Shown here piece after piece: positions 35,596-49,107 of a stretch of DNA of 64,000 bases. The notes under the pieces were generated by a model. The model did no database searches, was not told the origin of the DNA, and was given only the letters and a program-made list of their open reading frames with translations. The position numbers and the translations under genes were made by a program. Source of the DNA: Paraburkholderia sprentiae WSM5005 (GTDB lineage: Bacteria; Pseudomonadota; Gammaproteobacteria; Burkholderiales; Burkholderiaceae); contig NZ_CP017563.2 of NCBI RefSeq assembly GCF_001865575.2, positions 1-64,000 on the forward strand, in the 5' to 3' direction. How positions within the stretch are numbered: the first letter of the stretch is position 1; each line of letters starts with the position of its first letter.

Positions 35596-36891
35596 ATGGC
35601 GTTTCCGGCTTTGTTTAAAGCGCGGTCCATCATCGGCGCCACGGCGCTGCTATTTTCGTTGTCTGCAGTCGTCTCGAACGCCGTAGCGGCGGAATCCAAA
35701 ACGATCACGGTATGGGACCAGCAGACCAACGCGTCGTCCAGCAAGATCATTCGCGACGCGTCGGATCGCTTCGAAAAGGCGGTCCCGGGCTACAAGGTCG
35801 AGAATTCGCACGTCCTGAACGAGGCATACAAGACGAAGCTGAAGGTCGCGTTCGGCGCGAACCAGCCGCCGTGCGTGTTCGAGAACTGGGGCGGCGGCGG
35901 CTTGCACGAGTACGTGAAATCCGGCCAGATCGCCGACCTCACGCCGTACCTGGACAAGGATCCGGCGTATCGCAGCCGCTTCATGCAAGCGTCGTGGAAC
36001 GTCACGACCTTCGACGGTAAGACCTACGGTGTTGCCGCCGAAAACGCGGCGGCCGCGGTGATCTTCTACAACAAGGAAGTCTTCAAGAAGTACGGCATCG
36101 CGCCGCCCAAGACGTGGGATGAACTGATGCACGTCGTCGAGGTGCTGAAGTCGCACGGTGTTGCAGCGTTCTCGCTCGCGAACAAGAACAAGTGGACCGG
36201 TTCGATGTACTACATGTACCTGGTCGACCGTATCGGTGGTCCGCAAGTCGTGAAGGACGCGATCGAGGGCAAGGGCAAGGGCTTCGAAGATCCGGCGTTC
36301 GTCGAAGCCGGCAAGCGCATTCAGGAACTCGTGAAGGCCGGCGCGTTCGCGCCGGGCATCAACGGTCTCGATTACGACTCGGGCGCATCGCGCCGCCTGC
36401 TGTACACGGGCAAGGCTGCGATGGAGCTGATGGGCGCCTGGGAAGCTTCGACGATCGCGAACGAAAATCCGGGATTCTCGAAGGATCTCGACTTCTTCGC
36501 GTTCCCCAGCGTGCCGGGTGGCAAGGGCGATCCGCGCGACCTGATCGGCACCGTTGGCGATGGCTTCCTCAGCATCTCGACCGAGTGCAAGACGCCGGAA
36601 GCAGCGTTCAAACTGATCCAGGCACTGACCGACGAGCAGGCGATGCAGGCTCGCGCGTCAGATGACCACAAGCTCCCGCCGGTCAATAACGTCAAGATCG
36701 ACGATCCGTTCACGCAGCGTCTGCAGAAACTGCTCGCCGCGGCTCCGAGCGTGCAGCTCTGGTACGACCAGGCACTGCCGCCGGCCCTCGGTGAATTGCA
36801 CAAGGACACGACGCAGCAACTGTTCGGTCTGTCGCTGACGCCTGAGGCTGCTGCGCAGCAAATGGAAGCCGCTTCGAAGAAGGGCGGTTGA
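35596..36891 (+). CDS. ABC sugar-binding protein (CUT1 family), xylan island
   Basis: 431 aa. The signal peptide (MAFPALFKARSIIGATALLF, cleavage after AVAA near residue 32) leads to a family-1 extracellular binding protein: TITVWDQQTN, FENWGGGGLHEYV, and GKAAMELMGAWEASTI are typical. It binds a sugar or oligosaccharide for the permeases that follow. Given GH3, xylose dehydrogenase and lactonase in the same run, xylo-oligosaccharides or xylose are likely. Its gene ends before a strong intercistronic hairpin, which usually raises binding-protein output relative to the channel. Confidence 0.93.
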   Translation: MAFPALFKARSIIGATALLFSLSAVVSNAVAAESKTITVWDQQTNASSSKIIRDASDRFEKAVPGYKVENSHVLNEAYKTKLKVAFGANQPPCVFENWGGGGLHEYVKSGQIADLTPYLDKDPAYRSRFMQASWNVTTFDGKTYGVAAENAAAAVIFYNKEVFKKYGIAPPKTWDELMHVVEVLKSHGVAAFSLANKNKWTGSMYYMYLVDRIGGPQVVKDAIEGKGKGFEDPAFVEAGKRIQELVKAGAFAPGINGLDYDSGASRRLLYTGKAAMELMGAWEASTIANENPGFSKDLDFFAFPSVPGGKGDPRDLIGTVGDGFLSISTECKTPEAAFKLIQALTDEQAMQARASDDHKLPPVNNVKIDDPFTQRLQKLLAAAPSVQLWYDQALPPALGELHKDTTQQLFGLSLTPEAAAQQMEAASKKGG

Positions 36892-36912
36892 TCTCCAGTC
36901 CCAAAGAAAAGT

Positions 36913-36940
36913 CCGACCGGCACCGTGAGGTGCCGGTCGG
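36913..36940 (+). terminator. Intercistronic 12-bp perfect hairpin after the binding-protein gene
   Basis: CCGACCGGCACC (36913-36924) and GGTGCCGGTCGG (36929-36940) are exact reverse complements around a GTGA tetraloop. No T-run follows, so it is probably an mRNA stabiliser or partial terminator that lets the binding protein exceed the permeases, not a full stop. It also argues that the permease starts after it, at 36952. Confidence 0.75.
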
Positions 36941-36951
36941 CATACAAGCCC

Positions 36952-37869
36952 GTGAATATCGCACTTTCCGCTACACCCGAACGCCGGCTGAGATTCTCAT
37001 CGCAAACGCTCGCCACGGCTGTGTTTCTTGCGCCGTCGCTGCTGCTGCTGGCCGTGTTCCTGCTTTATCCGCTCGTCTCCAGTCTGCGGCTGTCGCTGCT
37101 CGACTGGAACGGCCTCGGCAACACTGCCCGTTATGTCGGGCTCGCGAACTGGGGTCGGCTCGCGCACGACGCGGTGTTCTGGCAATCGCTGAAGAACAAC
37201 GTCGTTCTTGCTGTCGCGTCGATCGTCATCCAGCTTCCCATCGCGCTCGCGCTCGCCGTGCTGCTGGAAAAAGCCGGCCGTGGCTCGCGCGTGCTCAAGG
37301 TTCTCTATTTCCTGCCGCTGCTGATGTCGAGCGTGGCGATCGGGGTGCTGTTCAAGCAAATCTACGATCCGAATTTCGGTCCGCTCAACGTCGCGTTGCA
37401 GGCATTCGGGCTTGATGGGATCGCCAAGGACTGGCTGGGCGATCCGCATTTTTCGCTGGGCGCGACCATCGCCGTGATCATCTGGCAGAACGCACCTTTC
37501 TACATGATTCTGTTCCTCGCCGGTCTGTCGTCGATGCCGGCCGAGGTCAACGAGGCTGCCCTGCTGGACGGCGCTTCCGAGTGGACCATTTTCTGGCGCA
37601 TCAAGCTGCCGCACCTGCAAGGCACGGTGCGCACGGCTGTGCTGCTGTCCGTGCTCGGCTCGCTGCGTTACTTCGATCTCGTCTTCGTCATGACCGGTGG
37701 CGGGCCCGAAGGCTCGTCCGAGGTGATGGCCACTTACATGTATCGCACGGTGTTCAGTTCGTTCCAGCTTGGGTACGGCAGCACCATCGGCTCGGCGATG
37801 TTCCTGATCGTCATCACGGTGGCGGCGGTATCGATGTACTTCACCCGCCGTTATGCAACCGAGGTCTGA
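36952..37869 (+). CDS. ABC sugar permease, MalF-type, xylan island
   Basis: 305 aa from a GTG at 36952, chosen because the earlier in-frame start at 36925 lies inside the intercistronic hairpin. Six membrane spans; EAA loop [27 protein letters not shown] near residue 205; the block [25 protein letters not shown] is usual for CUT1 sugar permeases. It pairs with the next gene, 3 bp away. No clear ribosome site precedes the GTG, so the exact start is uncertain. Confidence 0.9.
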   Translation: MNIALSATPERRLRFSSQTLATAVFLAPSLLLLAVFLLYPLVSSLRLSLLDWNGLGNTARYVGLANWGRLAHDAVFWQSLKNNVVLAVASIVIQLPIALALAVLLEKAGRGSRVLKVLYFLPLLMSSVAIGVLFKQIYDPNFGPLNVALQAFGLDGIAKDWLGDPHFSLGATIAVIIWQNAPFYMILFLAGLSSMPAEVNEAALLDGASEWTIFWRIKLPHLQGTVRTAVLLSVLGSLRYFDLVFVMTGGGPEGSSEVMATYMYRTVFSSFQLGYGSTIGSAMFLIVITVAAVSMYFTRRYATEV

Positions 37870-37872
37870 ACC

Positions 37873-38703
37873 ATGAACAAGAAACTCCGCTTCCCGCGCG
37901 TGGGGATTCCCATGCTGGCTCTGATCTGGCTGGCTGTCACGACGATTCCATTCATCTTCATGGTTGCGTCGAGCTTCAAGAGCCAGGAAGAGACCTTCGC
38001 GACTTCCGTCTGGGCGCCGCCGAGCCACCTGTATTGGGGCAATTACACGGCTGTGCTGCAAGGGCCGTTTTTCACGTATCTGCGCAACAGCGTGTTCACG
38101 GTCGGCGTGTCGGTGCTGCTGATTGTCATCATCAGTGCGATGGCGGCCTACGCGTTTGCGCGCTTGCGCTTCGCGCTGAACAAGACGCTCTTCGGTCTCG
38201 TGGTCGCCGGCATGATCGTGCCGCTGCATGCGACGCTCGTGCCGATCTACCTGCTCACGCGCAACCTCGGTCTTTACGATACCGCGTTCGCGCTGCTCGG
38301 CCCTTACGTGGCACTCAGTCTGCCGGTGTCGATCTTCATCCTGACCGAGTTCATGCGCCAGATTCCGCGCGAACTCGAAGAAGCCGCGCAGCTCGACGGC
38401 TGCAGTCCGTTCCGCATCTTCTGGCGTATTTTCTTCCCCCTTTCGGCACCGGGGCTCGCCACCGTGGCCATCTTCAACGGCATTGGTCTGTGGAACGAGT
38501 TCATCTTCGCGTACATGCTGACGTCGACGGCCGAGCACCGGACGCTGCCGCTCGCGATCTGGGACTTCATGGGGCAATACGCGTCGAACATACCGTCGAT
38601 GCTGGCTGTCCTCGTGCTCACCTCGTTGCCGCTGATCGTTGGCTATGCGTTCGGTCAGGAGCGCGTGATCAAAGGGATGATGGCCGGCTCGCTCAAGGGC
38701 TGA
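37873..38703 (+). CDS. ABC sugar permease, MalG-type, xylan island
   Basis: 276 aa, six membrane spans. The EAA loop [28 protein letters not shown] lies near residue 170, and [17 protein letters not shown] follows the first span as in other MalG-like proteins. It is separated from the preceding permease by 3 bp. Sequence is clearly different from the MalG-like protein of the first system (29557-30387), so the two importers are not recent copies. Confidence 0.93.
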   Translation: MNKKLRFPRVGIPMLALIWLAVTTIPFIFMVASSFKSQEETFATSVWAPPSHLYWGNYTAVLQGPFFTYLRNSVFTVGVSVLLIVIISAMAAYAFARLRFALNKTLFGLVVAGMIVPLHATLVPIYLLTRNLGLYDTAFALLGPYVALSLPVSIFILTEFMRQIPRELEEAAQLDGCSPFRIFWRIFFPLSAPGLATVAIFNGIGLWNEFIFAYMLTSTAEHRTLPLAIWDFMGQYASNIPSMLAVLVLTSLPLIVGYAFGQERVIKGMMAGSLKG

Positions 38704-38772
38704 TCCGCATCGCAACCACCTCGAATCGTGCCGGCCAGCGCGGCCCGCACACCGAACCTCGCATAAAACGAT

Positions 38773-39903
<1,131 letters not shown>

Positions 39904-39904
39904 T

Positions 39905-39944
39905 GCGCTTGCGCTCGCGGTGCTTGCACGACGCGAGCAAGCGC
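39905..39944 (+). terminator. Imperfect intercistronic hairpin between ATPase and GH3 genes
   Basis: GCGCTTGC-G-CTCGCG (39905-39919) pairs with CGCGAGCAAGCGC (39932-39944), 13 bp with one bulged base and a 12-nt loop. No T-run follows, so likely an attenuating or mRNA-processing element rather than a full terminator. The rest of the 197-bp gap shows nothing clear. Confidence 0.5.
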
Positions 39945-40100
39945 GGTCGATCAGCAGGACTGCGAACGGATGAAAGGTGCGTGAAATAACGCGGGATGGC
40001 ATCCGCGCCGAAGCAGCGCCCTGCCGGACGCTGGTCAGAAACAATGGGTTTGCCGGCGCTTCATGCGCTTCGTACATCAAGATAAAAAAAGGAGTTTTCG

Positions 40101-42503
40101 ATGTTGCTTCGCCAAAGTGAAGTCCCGCTCTACCGCAATCCAGCGGCAGCCGTGGAAGAGCGCGTGGCCGATCTGCTCGCGCGCATGACACTCGACGAAA
40201 AGATTGCGCAGCTTCACGCCGCGTGGCTGAAGCTGTCGGCCGATGGCAAGCACCAGGCGCGCAGCATCGATTTCGCGCAGAGCGCCAACCAGATCACGGT
40301 CGACGAGATCCTGCAGCATGGCCTCGGTCAGATCACGCGTCCGCTCGGCACGCACACGGTCGATCCGAAGGAAGGCGTGCGCGCGCTCAACGAGCTGCAG
40401 CGCAAAATGGTCGAAGACACGCGCCTCGGCATTCCGGTGATGTCGCACGAAGAGTGCCTCGTGGGGCTCATGATCAAGGACGCGACGCTGTTCCCGTCGC
40501 CGTTGAACTATGCGGCGACGTGGAATCCGCAACTGGTCGGCGAAGTGGGCACGATCATCGGCGAGCAGGCGCGCTCGATCGGCTGTCACCAGGGGCTCGC
40601 GCCGGTGCTCGACGTCTCGCGCGACCCGCGCTGGGGCCGCACGGAGGAGACACTCGGCGAAGACCCGTATCTGGTTGGCGTGCTCGCCTGTCATTACGTG
40701 AAGGGCCTGCAAGGCGAACAACGCGATCTGCTCGCGACGCTTAAGCATTTCGTCGGTCATTCGGCGAGCGAAGGCGGCCGCAACCATGCGCCGGTGCACG
40801 TCGGCCCACGCGAGTTGAACGACGTGTTCATGCTGCCGTTCGAGATGGCCGTGAAGCTCGCGAACGCGGGCTCGGTGATGCCTGCGTATCATGACGTCGA
40901 CGGCGTGCCCTGTCATGGCGACCGCGCGCTGCTGCATGACACGCTGCGTGAGAAGTGGGGCTTCGACGGCCTCGTCGTCGCCGATTACGCTGGCGTGGAT
41001 CTGCTGTTCAGCCATCACGCGGTGGCGCGCGACAGCGCATCGGCCGCGGCCCTCGCGTTCAACTCCGGCCTCGACGTCGAGTTGCCCGGCCACGAGTGCG
41101 CGGTGCATCTGAAGGAAGCGCTGGAGCGCAACGAGATCACCGAAGCGACGATCGACAACGCGGTTTCGCGCGTGCTGCGGGTGAAATTTCAGCTCGGCCT
41201 GTTCGAGAATCCGTACGTCGATCCCGAGCGCGTCGATGTGAAGAGCGCGGCCGCGGGCGATACCGCGTATCAGGTCGCGCTCGAATCGGCGGTGCTGTTG
41301 CGCAACGAAGGCGACGTGCTGCCGCTCGACGCGAACGGCGCGGACAAGATCGCCGTGATCGGCCCGACCGCCGACGATCCGCTCGCGCTGCTCGCTGGCT
41401 ACAGCTTCCCGGTGCATCTGATCAACAGCGGCGAGCAGTCGACGGCGTGGATCGCGACACCGCTGCGCTCACTGCGCGCGTTGCTCGGCGAGAAGCGCGT
41501 GATTCACGCGCAGGGTTGCGACATCATCAAGGAACGCCGCGCGGGTGCGCCGGTGTTCCCGGGCGACGTGTCGCTCGATCTGACCGGCGACGCGCATTGC
41601 GACGAGCTGATCAGCAAGGACACCGACGGCATCGCGGCCGCGGTCGATGCCGCGCGGCAAGCGGGCGTGGCGCTCGTGTTCGTCGGCGATCTGGCGGGCC
41701 TGTTCCAGTCCGGCACCGTCGGCGAAGGGTCCGATACCGACAGCCTCGATCTGCCGGGCGTGCAGCAAGCGTTGCTCGAAGCGGTGGTCGACAGCGGCAC
41801 GCCGACGGTCGTCGTGATGACGGGCGGCCGTCCGTACAATCTCGGCGGTCTCGAAGACCGCATCGCCGCGCAAATCATGGCGTTCGCGCCCGGCGAGCGC
41901 GGCGCGCAGGCGCTGGCCGATCTGTTGGTGGGTCGCGCCAATTTCAGCGGCCGGCTGCCGCTGTCGGTGCCGAAGAGCGCGGGCGCCGTGCCGTACGTGT
42001 ATAACCATCGTCTGAAGAGCGCGGGAACGCCGGTTGCGTACCACTTCGGTTGCCGCTATCCGTTCGGCTTCGGCCTCGGCTATACGCGGTTCCGTTATGG
42101 CGATCTCGCGCTCGCGCACAGCGAAGTGCCGATCGAAGACGGCACGGTCGAACTGAGCTTCACGGTCGACAACATCGGCGCGCGTGACGGCACCGAGGTC
42201 GTGCAGATCTATGTGCGCGACCGGCACGCGTCGGTCGCGCGGCCAGTGCGCGAGCTGAAGGCATTTGCGCGCGTGCCGCTCGCGGCTGGGGCATCGGCGC
42301 GTGTGCGCGTGAAGCTGCCGGTCGACATGCTGAACTTCACCGACGGGCGCGCAGAGCGTATCGTCGAGCCCGGTGAATTCGATCTGCTGGTCGGCAGCTC
42401 GAGCCGCGACATTCATCTGAGCGGCATGGTCACGGTTGCCGGCTCCGCGACGAGAACGCTCGAACGCGGCTGGCGCATGCTGAGCGAGGTCGCGATAGCA
42501 TAA
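40101..42503 (+). CDS. Glycoside hydrolase family 3 (beta-xylosidase / beta-glucosidase)
   Basis: 800 aa, no signal peptide, so cytoplasmic. GH3 layout: N-terminal TIM-barrel (about 20-350) with RDPRWGRTEETLGEDPYL and KHFVGHSASEGGRNHAP, nucleophile Asp in GLVVADYAGVDLL (near residue 297), alpha/beta sandwich (about 390-610), and a C-terminal fibronectin-III-like domain (about 690-790). It would hydrolyse imported xylo-oligosaccharides from the non-reducing end to xylose. The enzymes next in the operon act on xylose, which favours beta-xylosidase over beta-glucosidase, but GH3 specificity cannot be read from these motifs. AAGGAG precedes the ATG. Confidence 0.92.
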   Translation: MLLRQSEVPLYRNPAAAVEERVADLLARMTLDEKIAQLHAAWLKLSADGKHQARSIDFAQSANQITVDEILQHGLGQITRPLGTHTVDPKEGVRALNELQRKMVEDTRLGIPVMSHEECLVGLMIKDATLFPSPLNYAATWNPQLVGEVGTIIGEQARSIGCHQGLAPVLDVSRDPRWGRTEETLGEDPYLVGVLACHYVKGLQGEQRDLLATLKHFVGHSASEGGRNHAPVHVGPRELNDVFMLPFEMAVKLANAGSVMPAYHDVDGVPCHGDRALLHDTLREKWGFDGLVVADYAGVDLLFSHHAVARDSASAAALAFNSGLDVELPGHECAVHLKEALERNEITEATIDNAVSRVLRVKFQLGLFENPYVDPERVDVKSAAAGDTAYQVALESAVLLRNEGDVLPLDANGADKIAVIGPTADDPLALLAGYSFPVHLINSGEQSTAWIATPLRSLRALLGEKRVIHAQGCDIIKERRAGAPVFPGDVSLDLTGDAHCDELISKDTDGIAAAVDAARQAGVALVFVGDLAGLFQSGTVGEGSDTDSLDLPGVQQALLEAVVDSGTPTVVVMTGGRPYNLGGLEDRIAAQIMAFAPGERGAQALADLLVGRANFSGRLPLSVPKSAGAVPYVYNHRLKSAGTPVAYHFGCRYPFGFGLGYTRFRYGDLALAHSEVPIEDGTVELSFTVDNIGARDGTEVVQIYVRDRHASVARPVRELKAFARVPLAAGASARVRVKLPVDMLNFTDGRAERIVEPGEFDLLVGSSSRDIHLSGMVTVAGSATRTLERGWRMLSEVAIA

Positions 42504-42567
42504 GCGGCGGGGCAGGGCGGCGCATGCCGTCCCGCGTGTGTCCTATTCGTAACAAGTGGAATATCTG

Positions 42568-43335
42568 ATGTCGTACGCAATCTATCCGAGCCTGTCGGAC
42601 AAAACGATCGTCGTGACCGGCGGCGGCGGCGGGATCGGCGCCGCAATGGTCGAAGCCTTCGCGCAGCAGGGCGCGCGCGTGTTCTTCCTCGACGTCGCCG
42701 AGCACGATTCGCTCGCGCTGCAGGAAGCGCTTCGCCACGCGAAGCATCCGCCGCTATTCCGTCGCTGCGACCTGAAAAGTGTCGACGCGATCGAAAGCAC
42801 GTTCGCCGCGATCGTCGATCTCGCGGGTCCGATCGACGTGCTGGTGAACAATGCCGGCAACGACGACCGCCACGAAATCGGCGAATTGACCGCGAGCTAC
42901 TGGGACGACCGTATCGCGGTGAATCTGCGCCACCAGTTCTTCTGCGCGCAGGCCGCCGCAAACGGCATGCGTCGCGCGGGACGCGGCGTGATCCTGAACC
43001 TGGGCTCGGTGTCGTGGCATGTCGCGCTGCCGAACCTCGCGATCTATATGACCGCGAAGGCCGGCATCGAAGGGCTCACGCGCGGTCTCGCGCGCGATCT
43101 CGGCGGCGCGGGCATTCGCGTGAACTGCATCATCCCCGGTGCGGTGAAGACACCGCGGCAGATGCAGCTGTGGCAATCGGCGGAGAGCGAAGCGAAGGTC
43201 GTCGCGAGTCAGTGTCTGCCGCTGCGCATCGAGCCCGAGCACGTCGCGCGCATGGCGTTGTTCCTCGCATCGGACGACGCGTCGCGCTGCTCCGGCCGCG
43301 ATTACTTCGTCGACGCAGGGTGGTACGGAGAATGA
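42568..43335 (+). CDS. xylB: D-xylose 1-dehydrogenase, SDR family (XylB-like)
   Basis: 255 aa. A classic short-chain dehydrogenase: cofactor loop TGGGGGIGAA (residues 18-27), NNAGNDDRHE, and catalytic Ser/Tyr/Lys in GSVSWHVALPNLAIYMTAKAG. It matches my recollection of Caulobacter crescentus XylB in characteristic places: N-terminal SYAIYPSL, the NNAGNDDRH block, VNLRH, and the C-terminal FLASDDASRCSGRDYFVDAGWYG. XylB oxidises D-xylose to xylonolactone with NAD. The ATG at 42568 is used; an in-frame GTG at 42556 is possible. Its stop overlaps the start of the lactonase gene, supporting a two-step pathway. Confidence 0.88.
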   Translation: MSYAIYPSLSDKTIVVTGGGGGIGAAMVEAFAQQGARVFFLDVAEHDSLALQEALRHAKHPPLFRRCDLKSVDAIESTFAAIVDLAGPIDVLVNNAGNDDRHEIGELTASYWDDRIAVNLRHQFFCAQAAANGMRRAGRGVILNLGSVSWHVALPNLAIYMTAKAGIEGLTRGLARDLGGAGIRVNCIIPGAVKTPRQMQLWQSAESEAKVVASQCLPLRIEPEHVARMALFLASDDASRCSGRDYFVDAGWYGE

Positions 43336-44216
43336 GCATGCCGGTCCCTGTGTGCGTATGGGCGCTCGGCGCCGAACTGGCCGAAGGGCCGCTGTGGCAG
43401 GCCGCCGAAAACGCCGTGTATTTCGTCGATATCAAGGGGCGCCGGATTCATCGGCTGTCCGTCGCGACCGGCGAGCAGCGGACGTGGCAGGCGCCCGACC
43501 AGCCCGGTTTTCTGGCGCCGCTCGCGGACTGCACGTTCGTGTGCGGGCTGCCATCCGGCTTGCATCGGTTCGATCCGGTGAGCGGGGAGTTCAGCCGGCT
43601 CGTCGACGTCGAACCGCAGCTGCCGGGCAACCGCCTCAACGACGGTTTCGTCGATGCACAGGGACGCCTGTGGTTCGGCTCGATGGATGATGCGGAACAG
43701 GCGCCGAGCGGCATGCTGTATCGCGTGAACGAGCAAGGCGCGGCAATCGCGCAGGACGACGACTACGTGATCACGAACGGCCCGGCGATGAGTCCGGACG
43801 GCCGCACGCTGTATCACAACGACACGATGCGGCGCGTGGTCTACGCGTTCGACGTCGCCACGGACGGCACGCTGTCGGGCAAGCGCATCTTCGCGGCGAT
43901 CTCGGGCGACGGCCATCCTGACGGCATGGCGGTCGACGCCGACGGCTTCGTATGGATCGCGCTGTTCGGTGGCTGGCGGATCGAGCGTTACTCGCCCGCG
44001 GGCGAACTGGTCGATCAGGTGCCGTTGCCGGTCGCGAACGTGACGAAGCTCGCGTTCGGCGGCGACGATCTGCAAACCGTCTATGTGTCGACCGCATGGA
44101 AGGGACTGACGGCGGTCGAGCGGCAGCATCAGCCGCAGGCGGGCGGACTGTTCTCGTTCCGCGCGCCGGTCGCCGGGCAGGCTCAGGCGCGCTGCACGGT
44201 GGGTTTCGAGCGCTAA
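43332..44216 (+). CDS. xylC: Xylono-1,4-lactonase, SMP-30/gluconolactonase family (XylC-like)
   Basis: 294 aa. A six-bladed propeller of the SMP-30 family with metal ligands in LAEGPLW (Glu near residue 18), RLNDGFVDAQGRLWFGSMDD and ITNGPAMSPDGRTLYHNDT, and HPDGMAVDADGFVW. It opens the lactone made by XylB to xylonate. Similar layout to Caulobacter XylC (QAPDQPGFLAPLAD, the FGSMDD block). The ATG overlaps the xylB stop by four bases (ATGA), so the two are coupled. Other family members act on gluconolactone or arabinonolactone; the XylB partner decides the call. Confidence 0.85.
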   Translation: MSMPVPVCVWALGAELAEGPLWQAAENAVYFVDIKGRRIHRLSVATGEQRTWQAPDQPGFLAPLADCTFVCGLPSGLHRFDPVSGEFSRLVDVEPQLPGNRLNDGFVDAQGRLWFGSMDDAEQAPSGMLYRVNEQGAAIAQDDDYVITNGPAMSPDGRTLYHNDTMRRVVYAFDVATDGTLSGKRIFAAISGDGHPDGMAVDADGFVWIALFGGWRIERYSPAGELVDQVPLPVANVTKLAFGGDDLQTVYVSTAWKGLTAVERQHQPQAGGLFSFRAPVAGQAQARCTVGFER

Positions 44217-44217
44217 A

Positions 44218-44253
44218 CGACAAAACCAGCGACAAAACCGGCGACAAAACCGC
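44218..44253. repeat. Three tandem 12-bp units (CGACAAAACCxx)
   Basis: CGACAAAACCAG, CGACAAAACCGG and CGACAAAACCGC follow one another immediately after the xylC stop codon. Variation is limited to the last two bases. Probably slippage-made; could be a binding array in the leader of the lacI gene at 44351, but nothing proves that. Confidence 0.6.
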
Positions 44254-44350
44254 CCGCAAACGCGACCTGACGTTGCCTGGTCGCTCCGCAAGGAGCCGCC
44301 CGCTATCATGTGCGTTCCGTGACTTTCGCGCATCCGCCCCGATTCCTATC

Positions 44351-45376
44351 ATGACGTCCACGCCGCCAGTCCCGCCCCGCATGTCCGATGTTGCCGAACG
44401 CGCGGGCGTCTCGAAGATGACCGTGTCGCGCGTGCTCGCGGGCGGAAACGTGTCGCAAGCGACCCGCGAGCGCGTGCAGAAAGTCATCGACGAGCTCGGC
44501 TACGTCGCCGATGCGGCGGCGGGCGCGCTGTCGTCGGGCCGCTCGGAGTTCGTCGCGGTGCTGGTGCCGTCGCTGTCGAGCTCGAATTTTTCCGACACCG
44601 TGCGCGGCCTGAATGCCGCACTGGGTCCGCATGGTCTGCAACTGCTGCTCGGCGACACGGACTACCGTCTGGACCAGGAGGAATTGCTGGTGCGCTCGAT
44701 GCTGCGCCACCAGCCGCGCTGCGTCGCCTTGACTGGCGGCCGGCACACCGAAGCGACGCGCATGCTGTTGCAGCGCGCCGGCATTCCAGTCGTCGAGATG
44801 TGGGATCTGCCCAGCGATCCGATCGATGCGGTCGTCGGCTTTTCGAACTCGGCGGCGGCGCGCGCGATGGTCCGGCATCTGCACGAGCGCGGTTATCGGC
44901 GGATCGGCTTTATCGCTGGCGCGAGCGAGCGCGACCGGCGCGGCCACGACCGGATGCGCGGCTACGTCGCCGAAATCAAGGCACTGGGCCTTGGCGAACC
45001 GCGCGTGATCCGGCTCGGCGATTCGCCGATCACGATGAGCCATGGCGGACCCGCGATCGGCGCATTGCTCGACACGTGGCCCGATACCGAGGCCGTGATG
45101 TGCGTAAGCGACATGTCGGCGTTCGGCGCGATCATGGAGTGTCATCGGCGCGGGCTGTCGGTGCCGGACGACATCGCGATTGCCGGCTTCGGCAACTTCG
45201 AGGTGTCGTGGTGCTGTCAACCGAGCATCACGACGGTCTCGGTCGACGCGTACGGCATCGGCCTGCGCGCCGGCGAAACGCTGCTCGCGGCGCTCGCCGA
45301 GCGCGAAGCAGGTGATGCGCATCGCCGGAAAGCGGTGAAGATCGATTTCACGGTGATTGCGCGCGACAGCGCGTAG
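44351..45376 (+). CDS. LacI-family regulator, GntR (gluconate)-like
   Basis: 341 aa. Helix-turn-helix at about residues 10-58 (MSDVAERAGVSKMTVSRVLAGG) and a sensor domain whose pattern resembles the gluconate regulators GntR/IdnR of enterics (LVPSLSSSNFSDTVRGLNAAL; VGFSNSAAARAMVRHLHERGYRRI; IAIAGFGNFEVSWCCQPSITTV). Sugar acids such as xylonate or gluconate are plausible inducers, which fits a place right after xylC. It may be co-transcribed with the xyl operon (134-bp gap) or have its own promoter. Its targets are unknown; the palindrome before the porin gene (24394-24409) is one candidate. Confidence 0.88.
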   Translation: MTSTPPVPPRMSDVAERAGVSKMTVSRVLAGGNVSQATRERVQKVIDELGYVADAAAGALSSGRSEFVAVLVPSLSSSNFSDTVRGLNAALGPHGLQLLLGDTDYRLDQEELLVRSMLRHQPRCVALTGGRHTEATRMLLQRAGIPVVEMWDLPSDPIDAVVGFSNSAAARAMVRHLHERGYRRIGFIAGASERDRRGHDRMRGYVAEIKALGLGEPRVIRLGDSPITMSHGGPAIGALLDTWPDTEAVMCVSDMSAFGAIMECHRRGLSVPDDIAIAGFGNFEVSWCCQPSITTVSVDAYGIGLRAGETLLAALAEREAGDAHRRKAVKIDFTVIARDSA

Positions 45377-45653
45377 CCGGCGCACCAGCTCTTCCCTTAA
45401 TTAATGGTCCGGGAACGTCGGTTTCCCGCGACATGGGGTGGGCTGTCTGCTCGCAGAAGCTGCCACGAAGTAGCGCGCGTTGCGTTTGCGTCGAGTCGGA
45501 TCAATGGGTTCGCGTTATGCTTGCCGCATCAATATGGGCGCGGTAAAACGGCTCACGACGCTTAGACCTAACTCACGAGACCAGCCACACCATGCCGGCA
45601 GTGCCAGCGAATCTTCGGCGGCATGTCTGCACGGAGGCCGACGCAAGAACGCC

Positions 45654-48266
<2,613 letters not shown>

Positions 48267-48406
48267 CCGGGTAGTCGCAGTCAGTGCATCTCAGGCCAGG
48301 CGGTCGTCGTTGGCTGCAGGATCGCGGGAGCCTGCGCCGACAACGTGTCAGGAACAGACGTTGCGTCCGAGTCGTTCTACTCACCGTCAACGACAAAGGA
48401 GTCGAT

Positions 48407-48784
48407 ATGACCGCCAGGACTACCTCAGGCAGCGACGCGGGCGACGCACGCCCGTTTCGACTCATCGCCGTAGAAAACCGGGTGCTTGCGCAGAACGAAG
48501 ACGGCAAGCTGATCGAACTCGGGCAGCTCATGCGCGACGATCATCAAGGATGGCTCGCGCGGCTCGACGTCGGCGACATCGAAGCGGGCCCGCTGCACGA
48601 CGCGCAGGCCGTGCTGAACGCTCTCGTGCCGTTGCTCACGTTCGACTATCTCGATGGACTTTTCACGGCCGAGGCGCACATTGAGGTATCGGCTCCCATC
48701 AGCGGCTGTCCGCAGACGCATTTCACGCTAAAGGAGCCGGCCCCGCACGGGTTGCAAGCCGGTGAGACGCCGCATCGTTTCTAA
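48407..48784 (+). CDS. Hypothetical protein
   Basis: 125 aa. No signal peptide or membrane span. N-terminal 15 residues are Ser/Gly/Asp-rich; then a compact region with LIAVENRVLAQNEDGKLIELGQ (possible beta-hairpins) and LLTFDYLDGLFTAEAHIEV. I recognise no family. AAAGGA before the ATG and good codon usage support a real gene. It lies 140 bp after the hybrid kinase and may belong with it. Confidence 0.7.
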   Translation: MTARTTSGSDAGDARPFRLIAVENRVLAQNEDGKLIELGQLMRDDHQGWLARLDVGDIEAGPLHDAQAVLNALVPLLTFDYLDGLFTAEAHIEVSAPISGCPQTHFTLKEPAPHGLQAGETPHRF

Positions 48785-49107
48785 TGCCCGGTGGCTGCTC
48801 GACCTCCATCAGGTCGGATGCCGTGTGGGCGTCACCGCGCAGTTCCGCGCCTGTCGCATGCATGGTATGAACGCTTCTTACAGTGTGCCCACACAAGTAC
48901 CGCTCGGCCGTTTTCGCGACGACCCACTGCTCGCGTGCAGTGCGGTGCACCAACAGCAGGCGCGGCTTGCACACGAAATGGGGCAGCGCTTGATCGCAGC
49001 CGAGCTGTTTATCCGCCGCCGCCGCCTCAGATGCCGTGCGGCGCGCGATGGCACATCTATTGCTCTGTAGAAAGCGTCGGGCCAACGGCGGCCCAATCAA
49101 TTGAAGA
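48785..49107. other. Gene-free region before a structured element
   Basis: About 320 bp. Several frames stay open on both strands but none has a ribosome site or recognised product. It could be the 5' part of a small RNA or leader that ends in the structured element at 49108-49210. Confidence 0.45.

Noticed and set aside
48785..49107. Frames of 100-130 codons on both strands after 48784
   Set aside because: Competing frames with no ribosome site or conserved features; low support for any gene.
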